Below are positions 38,420-46,822 of a stretch of 64,000 nt of DNA, piece by piece. The DNA comes from Thalassotalea marina. Lineage in GTDB: Bacteria; Pseudomonadota; Gammaproteobacteria; Enterobacterales; Alteromonadaceae. The DNA lies in the NCBI RefSeq assembly GCF_014656435.1, contig NZ_BNCK01000004.1, positions 124,001-188,000 on the forward strand, in the 5' to 3' direction. The notes beneath the pieces were generated by a model, which did no database searches, was not told the DNA's origin, and saw nothing but the letters and a program-made list of their open reading frames with translations. A program made the translations under genes and the position numbers. Position 1 is the first letter of the stretch. Every line of letters starts with the position of its first letter.

Positions 38420-40767
38420 TTATTATAGTTAACCCGTTTTACTTGATAATGAGTAGTTTCAAGCCATTGTGTAAATTGAGCAGATGGCAAAGGGCGACTG
38501 ATAAAATACCCTTGAGCCAATTGACAGTTATGCTCTTTAAGCCAGTTTAGCGTATATTCATCTTCAATGCCTTCCGCTACCACAGATAGTGACATGTTGT
38601 GCGCTAATTCAATTGTTGATTTAACAATGATTTTATCGTTTTCGTCATTTTCCAATTGTTGCACAAAAGAGCGATCAATTTTTAACTCTTGCACTGGTAA
38701 TTGTTTTAATTGAGCTAATGATGAGTATCCGGTGCCATAATCATCTACAGAAAGTTTAAAGCCGTTATCCCTCAAGTAAGACAACATTTTAGTCGCTTGT
38801 TTTGGGTCGTCCACTACAGCGTCTTCCGTTACTTCTAAGGTAATAGCATTGTCGTCTAACTGGTATTGTTTCTTAAGGTTAATAACAAAATCAGGATAAG
38901 ATTCATCTAAAATATTTTCAGCAGATATATTGATTGCGATGTTTATTACGATGCCTTGTTGTTGCCAAGTAAGGTATTGATCAAACGCAGCTTTTGTTAC
39001 CCAACGTGTCAGCGCTGCCATTTGACCAGTTTTTTCTGCAATACTAACAAATTCATCAGGAGGAATAAGACCTTTTTCCGGGTGTTGCCAACGTACCAGT
39101 GCTTCGGCATGACTCACCGTCATGGTTGCTAAGCAAAGTTTAGGTTGGTAGTGAAGCGTAAGCTGATCTTCTTCAATTGCCTGTTTTAAACTGTTGGTTA
39201 AAAACAATCTTTCTAAGGTGTTTTCATCAAAAACGGGATTGTAAATTTCAAAGCTTTTTTTGGCTGATTTTGCCCGTTGAATTGCCACGCTCGACTTTTT
39301 TAAAAGTTCAGAAGCTGAGCTATTTTCGTATTGGGTCGAATCAACAATGCCAAAGGCATATTGTAAGTGAAGGGCAATGCGCTCAAAATGGCAACTAACG
39401 TTTAAAATCGCTAGCAATTTGTCAATGAGTTGCTCAGCCTGCTCAGGTTTTACTATTAAAACAAAATATTCAGCACCTAAGTGAAAGGCATTTATGTCTA
39501 ATTGTGAAGATTCAAGTCGTCGAGCTACGGTCATCGTTACTTCATCACCCACTTGATACCCTAATGTATCAGTAATTTCATCAGCCCTTAGGTAGCATAA
39601 CTGAATCAGTAAAAATGGTTGTTGTTTGTCAGCTAATGTTTCTAATGTATTGATCAGCGAATTTCTATTTGGAAGGTGAGTCAGCGGATCATGAAAAGCG
39701 TGAAAACTAATCGTTTCTTCTCGAGAGACAATCGCTTTGGTCATGTGGTTAAATTCTTCTGATAACTGTTGTAATTCTTTGCTATTGGAAACATCAACAC
39801 TTTGATCATAGTTACCTTGTGTTATCGACTGTGCTTGTTTAACTAATTTTGTGATTGGTTTTGTAATACTGCGAGCAATCGCTACGGCACCCAAAGTAGA
39901 TAGGATCAAACTAAGCGACAATAATATTGCTAAGCTCGCCCATTGAATGTCGATATGCTTGAGTAAATCTGCCCGAGATTCAAACAAAATAGCGGATACA
40001 TAACCATCACCGATATTGCCTAATTCAACTCGTCTATAAAGATATTTTTGTTCGGTATTAGCAATTATTCCTTTATACACCTCACCATCCGTTGGGTAAT
40101 TTGTATTATCTGAACTGGCGATAACGTGATAACTATCACCATCATGGTTTACAAAACCAATATGCACGCCAGTGAGTTTTGCGAGATCCAAAGCAAGTTC
40201 AGCATCAATTAAATATCCGAAGCCAATCCAGCCAATTGTTCTTGCACCTTCTTTGACCGGTGCAAAATTTAATTGATACAACTTACCATTAAGCGTTACT
40301 AACTGAGCAAGCTTGTCTTGACCTAATAATGTTTGGCTATGCTCAAAAACTAGACCGTCATTTGTTCCCCTTTGTATTTTATCGGTGCCGTCAGCTTGTT
40401 TGTTAGTGAAAAGGTGGCCAAGTACCTTACCTTTAACATCTAATACTAGGGCTAAATTGCTATCGATTCTTTTGCGGTGATTATTAAGTGCAACGAGTAG
40501 GGTACGGGTATCTTCTTTTAATACCGATTTCAGGCCATAGTCTTTGGCAACTGTTTCAGCAAACGCAGATAGGTAATAACGACGGTTGTTAAATTGCGTG
40601 TTAAATACATCGGCTGCATTGTTTAATCGATTGTTTAATTGAATACTTTCAAGCTTAACGTTGGCTTGATAGGTATAGAAAAAACCGCCCAATTGAGCGA
40701 TAAAGAGTAAAAATAAAAACAGTACAAGTATTTTACTTTGTAAACTTCTCACTTTAATAAAAGTCAT
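38416..40767 (-). CDS. HAMP-GGDEF-EAL membrane protein, probable c-di-GMP phosphodiesterase
   Basis: A 783-residue protein. TM1 is about residues 12-32, followed by a periplasmic double-CACHE-like sensor to about 270, TM2 (about 274-296) and HAMP. The GGDEF domain (about 352-505) has a degenerate signature, GAEYF in place of GGDEF, so cyclase activity is unlikely. The EAL domain (about 520-770) looks intact: EALVRWQHPEKGL, LEVTEDAVV, SVDDYGTGYSSL and LKIDRSFV, then AEGIEDEYTL and QGYFISRPLP. It is probably a phosphodiesterase responding to a periplasmic signal. It starts 5 bp after the cupredoxin stop. Confidence 0.88.
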   Translation of the reverse strand: MTFIKVRSLQSKILVLFLFLLFIAQLGGFFYTYQANVKLESIQLNNRLNNAADVFNTQFNNRRYYLSAFAETVAKDYGLKSVLKEDTRTLLVALNNHRKRIDSNLALVLDVKGKVLGHLFTNKQADGTDKIQRGTNDGLVFEHSQTLLGQDKLAQLVTLNGKLYQLNFAPVKEGARTIGWIGFGYLIDAELALDLAKLTGVHIGFVNHDGDSYHVIASSDNTNYPTDGEVYKGIIANTEQKYLYRRVELGNIGDGYVSAILFESRADLLKHIDIQWASLAILLSLSLILSTLGAVAIARSITKPITKLVKQAQSITQGNYDQSVDVSNSKELQQLSEEFNHMTKAIVSREETISFHAFHDPLTHLPNRNSLINTLETLADKQQPFLLIQLCYLRADEITDTLGYQVGDEVTMTVARRLESSQLDINAFHLGAEYFVLIVKPEQAEQLIDKLLAILNVSCHFERIALHLQYAFGIVDSTQYENSSASELLKKSSVAIQRAKSAKKSFEIYNPVFDENTLERLFLTNSLKQAIEEDQLTLHYQPKLCLATMTVSHAEALVRWQHPEKGLIPPDEFVSIAEKTGQMAALTRWVTKAAFDQYLTWQQQGIVINIAINISAENILDESYPDFVINLKKQYQLDDNAITLEVTEDAVVDDPKQATKMLSYLRDNGFKLSVDDYGTGYSSLAQLKQLPVQELKIDRSFVQQLENDENDKIIVKSTIELAHNMSLSVVAEGIEDEYTLNWLKEHNCQLAQGYFISRPLPSAQFTQWLETTHYQVKRVNYNK

Positions 40768-40772
40768 CTTTT

Positions 40773-41447
40773 TTAATACTCTTCTAAAAAGTCAAACTCG
40801 TCTTGCCCTTGCTGTGTGGGGATAGGTAATAACGCTTTTTTTAATACAAAGTCTAGCGTATTTAATCCTTGGGTTATTTCAAAATATTGGGATTGAATGT
40901 GTTGTTCTGCATCTAACTGAGGATGCCAAACGCTAATTTCATAGTTTCCAGGCTTTAAATTGTTAAAGCTTAAATTCCCCTTGTCGTCTGTTTTGCCAAA
41001 ATAAGGCGTGTCGACAACTAAAGTAAAACCACTCATCCAGTCATGAACATTGCAACCCATTGCAATTTCTTCTACGCCAATTAACGCTTGAGTTTGTTTG
41101 GTTTCGCCAGTTTTGAGTTTAAATTCGAAACGGTTTTCTCCTGAAACTGAGTAGATATGATGGGTAATATCATCCTTGTTTTCAAACGTTAACTTTTGGC
41201 CCTTTTGTATAACGGTCATATAGGGAGCAAATTTTTTATCTTTTTGATCAATGACTACTTGAGACGTATTAGAGGGTAAAGAATCTATTGCGAATTTAGG
41301 AATAGCAAACGCGACTATGTCTTTAATCGGTTTATTTGTCTGGTCAAAAACTTGAACAACCAATGTTTCTGCTTTTAAAGAAGAGATGCACGCCAAAAGA
41401 ACTAAGGGTAAATATTTTTTCAAAAGAAGACTCGCTAATTTGTTCAT
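40773..41447 (-). CDS. Periplasmic cupredoxin-like protein ('methylamine utilization' type)
   Basis: A 224-residue exported protein. The signal peptide covers about residues 1-26. The N-terminal part is an Ig-like domain fused to a cupredoxin fold: candidate type 1 copper ligands are H96/H97 (DDITHHIYS), C132, H135 and M138 (GCNVHDWMSG). A carboxypeptidase-regulatory-like beta domain follows (GKTDDKGNLSFNNLKPGNYE). Homologues are often labelled 'methylamine utilization protein', but no methylamine dehydrogenase is present here. It is the first gene of the operon with the EAL protein and the barrel, so it may bind copper or a redox partner for that sensor. Confidence 0.78.
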   Translation of the reverse strand: MNKLASLLLKKYLPLVLLACISSLKAETLVVQVFDQTNKPIKDIVAFAIPKFAIDSLPSNTSQVVIDQKDKKFAPYMTVIQKGQKLTFENKDDITHHIYSVSGENRFEFKLKTGETKQTQALIGVEEIAMGCNVHDWMSGFTLVVDTPYFGKTDDKGNLSFNNLKPGNYEISVWHPQLDAEQHIQSQYFEITQGLNTLDFVLKKALLPIPTQQGQDEFDFLEEY

Positions 41448-41502
41448 ATATAATTTAACCTCAGCTTCACATAAGCAATGTGTTTCTAGGTGCTATTTTT
41501 TA

Positions 41503-41568
41503 CTGACTTCTGCGTTATTTTAAAGCGAAATAGCTAGCTATTCCTGCTGTAAAACACCTTGAATTCAG
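41503..41568. repeat. Imperfect 66-bp palindrome, possible dispersed intergenic repeat
   Basis: The element is centred on the perfect 14-bp palindrome AATAGCTAGCTATT (41529-41542). Its outer ends are CTGACTTC (41503) and GAATTCAG (41568), with matching TTTTA / TAAAA arms between them. Only one copy is seen in this window. The structure and intergenic position resemble the REP/MITE-like palindromes scattered in Colwelliaceae genomes, but that link is from memory. Confidence 0.5.
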
Positions 41569-41741
41569 ACAAAAATATCAACATAAAAAAATAATAGACT
41601 GCTAATTTATTCTTTTCTTTAATTTAGCACTATTTCTTATGCAAGCCTGAGATTAATTTAGTAAATTCTTCTATTAGAACTAGTTTCTTTTAAAAAAATT
41701 GCTGAAAAAGTAGAAATTAACTAACACATTATTCATAAAGA

Positions 41742-41770
41742 TAAAAAAACCAACACACTAAGGTGTTGGC
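41742..41770 (-). terminator. Intrinsic terminator after the S9 peptidase gene
   Basis: On the minus strand: stem CCAACAC / GTGTTGG (41763-41769 with 41750-41756), loop CTTAGT, then seven T. It lies about 30 bp after the stop codon. Confidence 0.85.
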
Positions 41771-41800
41771 TTATTGATAAACAAGATAAAGACGTTGGTT

Positions 41801-43828
41801 TTATTTTTTATACTTTTCAAACCAAGCAATTGTATGTTCAATTTTTGTCACCATACGAGATGGCTTGCCAGCAATACCATGATAAGCACCTGGGATTTTA
41901 ACTAATACCGTATCAACTTTTCTAAGTTTTAACGCCTGATAAAACTGCTCTGTTTCAGACATAGGCGTGCGAAGATCTTCTTCACCTGTCATCAGTAGCG
42001 TAGGAGTTTTAACATTTCCTACCAACGACATAGGTGAACGCTGCCAGTAATGTTCAACATGGTCCCATGGCATCCCAGGAAACTGTGTTGGAATTTGACT
42101 TAAACCGCTATCCGCTGTTAATACTTTACTCAACCAATTAATGACAGGTTTTACGACTGCAGCAGCAGAAAAACGGTCTGTTAGACCAATCGCGTATGCA
42201 CTGGCAATACCGCCAGCAGAGCCACCGGCAACAAACAAGTTGTTTTCGTCAATAAAACCTTGGCCAATCATGGCATCAACACCAGAGTTGTGATCGGCAA
42301 AGTCTTCTTTAGATGAATACTTGTATTTTAATAACATCGCAAAACGCTCGCCGTAAGAACTACTGCCTCGGTGATTATCATAAAATACTACATAACCTTG
42401 AGCGGCATAACGTTGCATTTCTGCTGAAAAGTGTGGGCCATAAGCTAAATGTGGGCCACCGTGAATTTCTAGGATTAGCGGATATTTTTTCTTTGGATCA
42501 AAATTAGGTGGCGTAATATACCAGCCTTGGATGTTTTCCCCATCAAAAGACGACTTATAGTTGATCTCGTGTACTTCACCCAAAGATTTATGAGCGAGTA
42601 AATCTTCATTTAATTGAGTTAGTGGTTTAACTACACCTTTAGGGCTTACGATAGCCACATCAGCAGGGCGGTTGGCTGAACCATAGGTAAAAGTAATATT
42701 GCCTGAAAGATTAGCGTGAAACTCACCACTAATGTACGGACGCCCCAATGAAGTACCTGATACAGCATCGGTCAGATCTTTAATTTTGCCTTTTGTACTG
42801 ATGGTCGCTACTTTTCGTTTACCAAAGTCATCGTAAGAAATTGCTAGACTTCTATCTGAAATCCACTGAGGATTACTAATAGAACGATCGAAATCTTTTG
42901 CGATCATTTCTACTTTTTTGTTATCCCAATCCATTAAGTTCAACTTAGCGTTGCGATATGGATTTAATTCACCTGATGTTGAAAGGAACGCTAAGGTTTC
43001 ACCATCGTTTGAAAAACTTGGCGAGAATTCGTTGCCAGGCGTCTTGGTTAGTTGCGTTAAATTCCCGTCTTTAACTGCGACAGAATACAAATCACCTTCT
43101 AATGTTTTATATTCCCAATCTTCAAATCTTTTAGCTGAAAAAACGATATGTTTGCTGTCTTTTGTCCACGCTAATGTGCCTCGGTGATGATAGTCACCCG
43201 AGGTAATTTGTCGTTCAGTACCACCGTCTGTTGGTATGACAAATATATGGCTATAACCAGGTTTCACTAAACCGCTACCGTCGGCTTGATAATAGGCCTT
43301 GTCAATCACAATGGCAGGTTTTGACCATTTTGCGCCTTTAGGCTTTTTCGGCATACTGGCAAGCGTTGGAGATTTTGCTTCTACTTTTTTGCTAAACGCA
43401 AGCCATTTTCCATCGGGAGACCAAGTCAGACTGCTAACCCCAGACTGTAATTGGCTGAGCATTGCGGTGCGATTTTCAGCAACATAATGTACATGAATTT
43501 GCCAGCTACCACTTAAATTACTGACAAAGGCAATTTTACTGCCATCAGGCGACCACCGTGGTTGCGAGTACTGTTTTTCATCTGAAAAAAGTGGCATGTG
43601 CTGGCCTGTTTTAACATTAAGCATCCACAGATCTCGATTATTACCATCTGTCATAATGTCATTGCTATTACGCACATAAACTATTGATTGACCATCAGGA
43701 GAAAGTCTAGGTTGTGACGCGTATTCTAAAGAGAAAATATCTTCAGGTTGAAAGGTGTCAGCCGCTAAAACATTGTAACTAGACAATGCTGTAGTGGCGA
43801 CTAGTAGCGCTTTAAGGTGGTTTTTCAT
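41801..43828 (-). CDS. S9 family (prolyl oligopeptidase-type) exported peptidase
   Basis: A 675-residue protein with signal peptide MKNHLKALLVATTALSSYNVLAAD. A beta-propeller with WSPDG-type blades follows (QPRWSPDGSKIAFVS, SLTWSPDGKWLAFS). The C-terminal alpha/beta-hydrolase domain has the nucleophile Ser near residue 533 in VAGGSAGGIAS, the Asp in TGEEDLRTPMSE and the His in PGAYHGIAGKPSRM. It resembles acylaminoacyl or dipeptidyl peptidases. It is probably periplasmic peptide catabolism in a proteolytic marine heterotroph. It is monocistronic with its own terminator. Confidence 0.9.
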   Translation of the reverse strand: MKNHLKALLVATTALSSYNVLAADTFQPEDIFSLEYASQPRLSPDGQSIVYVRNSNDIMTDGNNRDLWMLNVKTGQHMPLFSDEKQYSQPRWSPDGSKIAFVSNLSGSWQIHVHYVAENRTAMLSQLQSGVSSLTWSPDGKWLAFSKKVEAKSPTLASMPKKPKGAKWSKPAIVIDKAYYQADGSGLVKPGYSHIFVIPTDGGTERQITSGDYHHRGTLAWTKDSKHIVFSAKRFEDWEYKTLEGDLYSVAVKDGNLTQLTKTPGNEFSPSFSNDGETLAFLSTSGELNPYRNAKLNLMDWDNKKVEMIAKDFDRSISNPQWISDRSLAISYDDFGKRKVATISTKGKIKDLTDAVSGTSLGRPYISGEFHANLSGNITFTYGSANRPADVAIVSPKGVVKPLTQLNEDLLAHKSLGEVHEINYKSSFDGENIQGWYITPPNFDPKKKYPLILEIHGGPHLAYGPHFSAEMQRYAAQGYVVFYDNHRGSSSYGERFAMLLKYKYSSKEDFADHNSGVDAMIGQGFIDENNLFVAGGSAGGIASAYAIGLTDRFSAAAVVKPVINWLSKVLTADSGLSQIPTQFPGMPWDHVEHYWQRSPMSLVGNVKTPTLLMTGEEDLRTPMSETEQFYQALKLRKVDTVLVKIPGAYHGIAGKPSRMVTKIEHTIAWFEKYKK

Positions 43829-44007
43829 CGCAACTCACTTGCTGTTATTTTGATAATTAGCACAAATTTTATGTGATTTTTTTAGTAAAGGATAAATGTT
43901 TAACGTAAAAAATAGGGCATTTAGCTTTTTTGTTACAAAGGAACATGAAATTTACCTATGTGATCATTTACACTCTTGCGCTTACAACAAAAACGAGTAA
44001 ATCGACA

Positions 44008-44463
44008 ATGAAAATAAATATAATAAAAGCTGAGATAAATGACGCTAAACGCATTGCCCCTTTATTTGACCAGTACCGTCAGTTTTATAGACAGCCATCT
44101 GATTTAAGTGCCGCAGAAAACTTCCTGACAGAAAGGCTTAGCAATAACGAATCTATTGTTTATTTTGCCGAAGATGACCAAAATAACATATTGGGCTTTA
44201 CACAACTTTATCCCTGTTTTTCTTCCGTTTCTGTGTGTTCTAAATTGATCTTAAATGATCTATTTGTCGAAGAAAGCGCTAGAGGCTTAGGCATCGCTAA
44301 GTTACTAATAGAAGCAGCAAAAGGTTGTGCGTTAGAAAGAGGCGATAAAAGGCTTTCATTGCAAACAGCAACAGATAATTTAATCGCGCAAAAATTTTAC
44401 AGCAAGATGGATTTCCATTTAGTGGAAGACTTCGTGCAATATTCACTTACCATAATAGAGTAG
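44008..44463 (+). CDS. GNAT family N-acetyltransferase
   Basis: A 151-residue acetyltransferase. INIIKAEINDAKRIAPLFDQYRQFYRQPSDL is the N-terminal part, YFAEDDQNNILGFTQLYPCFSS the central strands, and LNDLFVEESARGLGIAKLLIEAAK contains the acetyl-CoA motif A (R-G-x-G-I-A). I use ATG 44008, where the GNAT fold begins; an in-frame upstream extension to 43930 looks like non-coding leader. The substrate cannot be told from sequence. Confidence 0.82.
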   Translation: MKINIIKAEINDAKRIAPLFDQYRQFYRQPSDLSAAENFLTERLSNNESIVYFAEDDQNNILGFTQLYPCFSSVSVCSKLILNDLFVEESARGLGIAKLLIEAAKGCALERGDKRLSLQTATDNLIAQKFYSKMDFHLVEDFVQYSLTIIE

Positions 44464-44626
44464 TTATTAAACTCTCACGATAAAGCGTGTTGTTTTTTCA
44501 GGTTAAAATTCAATGATTGTAATCGCGGCGCTTGTCATAGACTTAGTATCTGCCGCCAAAACAACCTCGAAAAATCAGCACGCCCTCATATATAATGGCG
44601 TTTTTCCTAATAGTTTGCTTATAACC

Positions 44627-44911
44627 ATGAATAAAATTTCCATTACTTACTGTGCACAATGCCGCTGGTTACTGAGAAGTACTTGGATGGCTCAAGAAAT
44701 TTTAACCACATTTGATGGTGAAATAGATGAGCTAACATTAATACCAAGTACTGGAGGCATTTTTCAGATACAGGCCAATAACACCCTAATTTGGTGCCGC
44801 AAAGAAATGGGCGGATTTCCAGAAATAACAGAACTAAAACAACGAGTACGTGACGTGATAGCACCAGAAATGAGCTTAGGCTGTATCGACCGAAAAGTTA
44901 AAAAAAGTTAA
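44627..44911 (+). CDS. SelT/SelW/SelH (Rdx) family selenoprotein-like, cysteine version
   Basis: A 94-residue thioredoxin-like Rdx protein. The CxxC motif is C9 and C12 in ITYCAQCRWLLRSTWMAQEIL; selenoprotein W has CxxU at this place, and here the second position is an ordinary Cys codon. The rest shows the family WCRKEMGGFPEITELKQRVRDVI pattern. I start at ATG 44627, because the preceding in-frame stretch to 44513 reads like a leader. Probable cytosolic redox function, partner unknown. It is downstream of the GNAT gene with a 163-bp gap. Confidence 0.85.
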   Translation: MNKISITYCAQCRWLLRSTWMAQEILTTFDGEIDELTLIPSTGGIFQIQANNTLIWCRKEMGGFPEITELKQRVRDVIAPEMSLGCIDRKVKKS

Positions 44912-44932
44912 ATTATAAAGCGTGACAATGAT

Positions 44933-46054
44933 CTAATTGTTTTGCTGATTCATGGCTTTTGCAAAATTTGAAATAGTAAACTCTGGCGCTTTTTGATTAC
45001 GTTGTGTAGCAAGGTGTTTTGAAAAAAGACTAAAGTCTATGTTCTCTGCATTAAAGGGGGTTAACAGAGAACTAAATTCGTTTAAATTATCTTGGTGAAT
45101 TATCGAAAGCGGTACGCGATATGCCATTGAACTTTTTCTATATGGCGATATCCCATGAAAATGATCATACAGATCAACAATCGCTTTACTAGCAAGAATA
45201 TAGTGTCCGCCCATACTTGCGGTAAATTCGTTATTTTTAATAGCCGTTAATGTTTCAGGGAACCAATCAAACCCGCCGATAAAAAGCGATTTGTTAATTG
45301 ACAACTTCAACTCTTTGGCTGCTTCAACTACACCCAAAGCCATTTGATCTGACGCACAAAATACAATATTGGTGTTTCCGTATTTTCGGTTAAGCTCGAT
45401 AAAGAGTTTCTTCGCTTTTTCTCTTTGCCAACTCGCAGGTAATACGTGATTTAATTCGACATTAGGATTGGCGTGTGCAACGATACTAAAGCCGTTCATA
45501 CGCAAAATAGATGATTGATAGAAATCGCCACCAATGCCTATTGCATAAAGACTTTCGTCAACTTTAGGTTTAATTGAATTGTTTGCGCGCTCTACTAAAT
45601 AGCTCATTAACTCTATAGCGGCGCGTTGGTTATCGTAATTATATTCTCCCAGCCAAAATTTATACGTTTCCATCGCGCGTCCTAACGAGGGAAACATCTG
45701 GCGGTTAAACACTTGCTCCAGCGTAACAAAAGGAATTTTTGCCTGTTCTAATGTTGTAAAACTGCGCATGATGCTGCCGTCATAGGGCAAAAATATTACG
45801 GCGTCAGGCTTTTCACTGCGCTCGGCAATATCTTTTATCAGATCTGATTGATGAATACGGTTAGCACCAGAGTAGGCTACTTCTAGTCGTACATTTAGAT
45901 CTTCTGCTGTCGCCACAGCAAGATCGGTGATGTAATTCCAAAAAGGATCGGCTTTATTAGACGGATTAACAAAAACAAAATAATTCGCGTAACTTGTGGA
46001 TGCAAACAAAGAGATTGCAAGAATTAACGGGACAATTTTGTACATCAACGACAC
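44933..46054 (-). CDS. Second stand-alone periplasmic sugar-type binding protein
   Basis: A 373-residue exported type I periplasmic-binding protein (signal peptide MSLMYKIVPLILAISLFASTSYA). It parallels the protein encoded at 14073-15152: YFVFVNPSNKADPFWNYI against INVVFVNPSVPGTPFWDRV, then RLEVAYSGANRIHQSDLI, VIFLPYDGSIMRSF, IVFCASDQMALGVVEAAK and FIGGFDWFPETLTAI. No transporter or kinase gene is next to it. It lies between the Rdx gene and a hemerythrin gene. Possible roles are ligand presentation to a receptor or service to a distant ABC importer. Confidence 0.75.
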   Translation of the reverse strand: MSLMYKIVPLILAISLFASTSYANYFVFVNPSNKADPFWNYITDLAVATAEDLNVRLEVAYSGANRIHQSDLIKDIAERSEKPDAVIFLPYDGSIMRSFTTLEQAKIPFVTLEQVFNRQMFPSLGRAMETYKFWLGEYNYDNQRAAIELMSYLVERANNSIKPKVDESLYAIGIGGDFYQSSILRMNGFSIVAHANPNVELNHVLPASWQREKAKKLFIELNRKYGNTNIVFCASDQMALGVVEAAKELKLSINKSLFIGGFDWFPETLTAIKNNEFTASMGGHYILASKAIVDLYDHFHGISPYRKSSMAYRVPLSIIHQDNLNEFSSLLTPFNAENIDFSLFSKHLATQRNQKAPEFTISNFAKAMNQQNN

Positions 46055-46207
46055 AGTCCAATAAACCTTAATTGCTTAAGTTTAACACAGATAATAAGCC
46101 TTATTTTTAAACATGCGTGCACTAGATTTAACTCATCGTTTTGTAACGACAAAAACTTTTTGTTTATTTGAAAACAAACCAACTATCTCAAACCTGATAG
46201 CATGTCA

Positions 46208-46657
46208 TCATGCTCGTTTGGTTTGCTGCAACAACTCCATCTCACTAAAGATCTCTGCCCGTTGAGCTTGGTTGATGTTATTGTCTATCATAGGGTAAAG
46301 CACATTTTCTTCTTTTAAATTGTGCGCAGCTAAAATAGTCGTTAATTGAGTTATTTCTAGTATTTCACCGTTAAATTGACTGGCAAGTTTATGGTCAATT
46401 ATTTCCAGCAACACCTTGATTTGACCATGTTCTTCACACATTACAGACGTGGGTCCTTGGCTCATCGGAACTAAGTTCTCAATAAAAGGAAATAGAATTT
46501 TTTCTTCCCATTCAATATGCTGAATAAGACCTTTATGAAACAGTTGAAAGTAGTTATACCCATTGTCATCTCCTTTGGTTCTATGAGAAATAAATGCTTC
46601 AAACAAACAATCAAGCTTTTGATGATCTACTGAAAAGTAATTATTAATTAATGACAT
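46208..46657 (-). CDS. Hemerythrin-domain (HHE) protein
   Basis: A 149-residue di-iron four-helix protein. Metal-ligand motifs: DHQKLDCLFEAFISH, HIEWEEKILFPFIE (HxxxE), EEHGQIKVLLEII and LAAHNLKEENVLYPMID (HxxxE). I start at ATG 46657, where the domain begins; upstream in-frame ATGs extend to 46708. Such proteins are tied to nitric-oxide or nitrosative stress and iron-sulfur repair (YtfE-like logic). Its position beside the nitrate/nitrite genes and a candidate NarL site fits that role, which remains inference. Confidence 0.82.
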   Translation of the reverse strand: MSLINNYFSVDHQKLDCLFEAFISHRTKGDDNGYNYFQLFHKGLIQHIEWEEKILFPFIENLVPMSQGPTSVMCEEHGQIKVLLEIIDHKLASQFNGEILEITQLTTILAAHNLKEENVLYPMIDNNINQAQRAEIFSEMELLQQTKRA

Positions 46658-46749
46658 GTAGCTAATCCAATACAATATTTTGTTCATATTAACTAGCTTG
46701 AATAACAACGTCTATTGCCCTTTTGGGGTAAAAAGTACGCCTTTGGTGA

Positions 46750-46765
46750 TACCTATTGATGAGCA
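46750..46765. promoter_or_regulatory. Candidate NarL/NarP 7-2-7 site between the hemerythrin gene and its divergent neighbour
   Basis: TACCTAT (46750-46756, perfect match to TACYYMT), a 2-base spacer, then ATGAGCA (46759-46765), whose complement TGCTCAT matches 6 of 7. This is the inverted 7-2-7 layout used by NarL and NarP, located 58 bp before the start at 46823. Confidence 0.45.
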
Positions 46766-46822
46766 TTTTACTTAGTAGACATCTGTGTAAACTAACAAAC
46801 AGATAAAACTTGAGAATTAATT

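Larger units (their letters stand above)
41448..41800. other. Intergenic region between the cupredoxin operon and the S9 peptidase gene
   Basis: No gene is visible. It holds the upstream region of the cupredoxin operon, a 66-bp palindromic element (41503-41568), an AT-rich stretch, and the terminator of the downstream-lying (minus strand) S9 peptidase gene at 41742-41770. Confidence 0.6.

Noticed and set aside
40773-41447. A methylamine dehydrogenase locus, as the common name of the cupredoxin suggests
   Set aside because: No mau genes or tryptophan-tryptophylquinone enzyme are present; the neighbours are a c-di-GMP protein and a barrel.
43930-44007. N-terminal extension of the GNAT protein
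   Set aside because: It adds residues that do not fit the acetyltransferase fold; ATG 44008 starts exactly where the fold begins.
44513-44626. N-terminal extension (possible signal peptide) of the Rdx protein
   Set aside because: The Rdx family begins at MNKISITYCAQC; the upstream in-frame reading is hydrophobic by chance and its ribosome site is not better.
44636-44665. Selenocysteine recoding in the Rdx gene
   Set aside because: Both positions of the CxxC motif are ordinary Cys codons (TGT and TGC), and there is no in-frame TGA.
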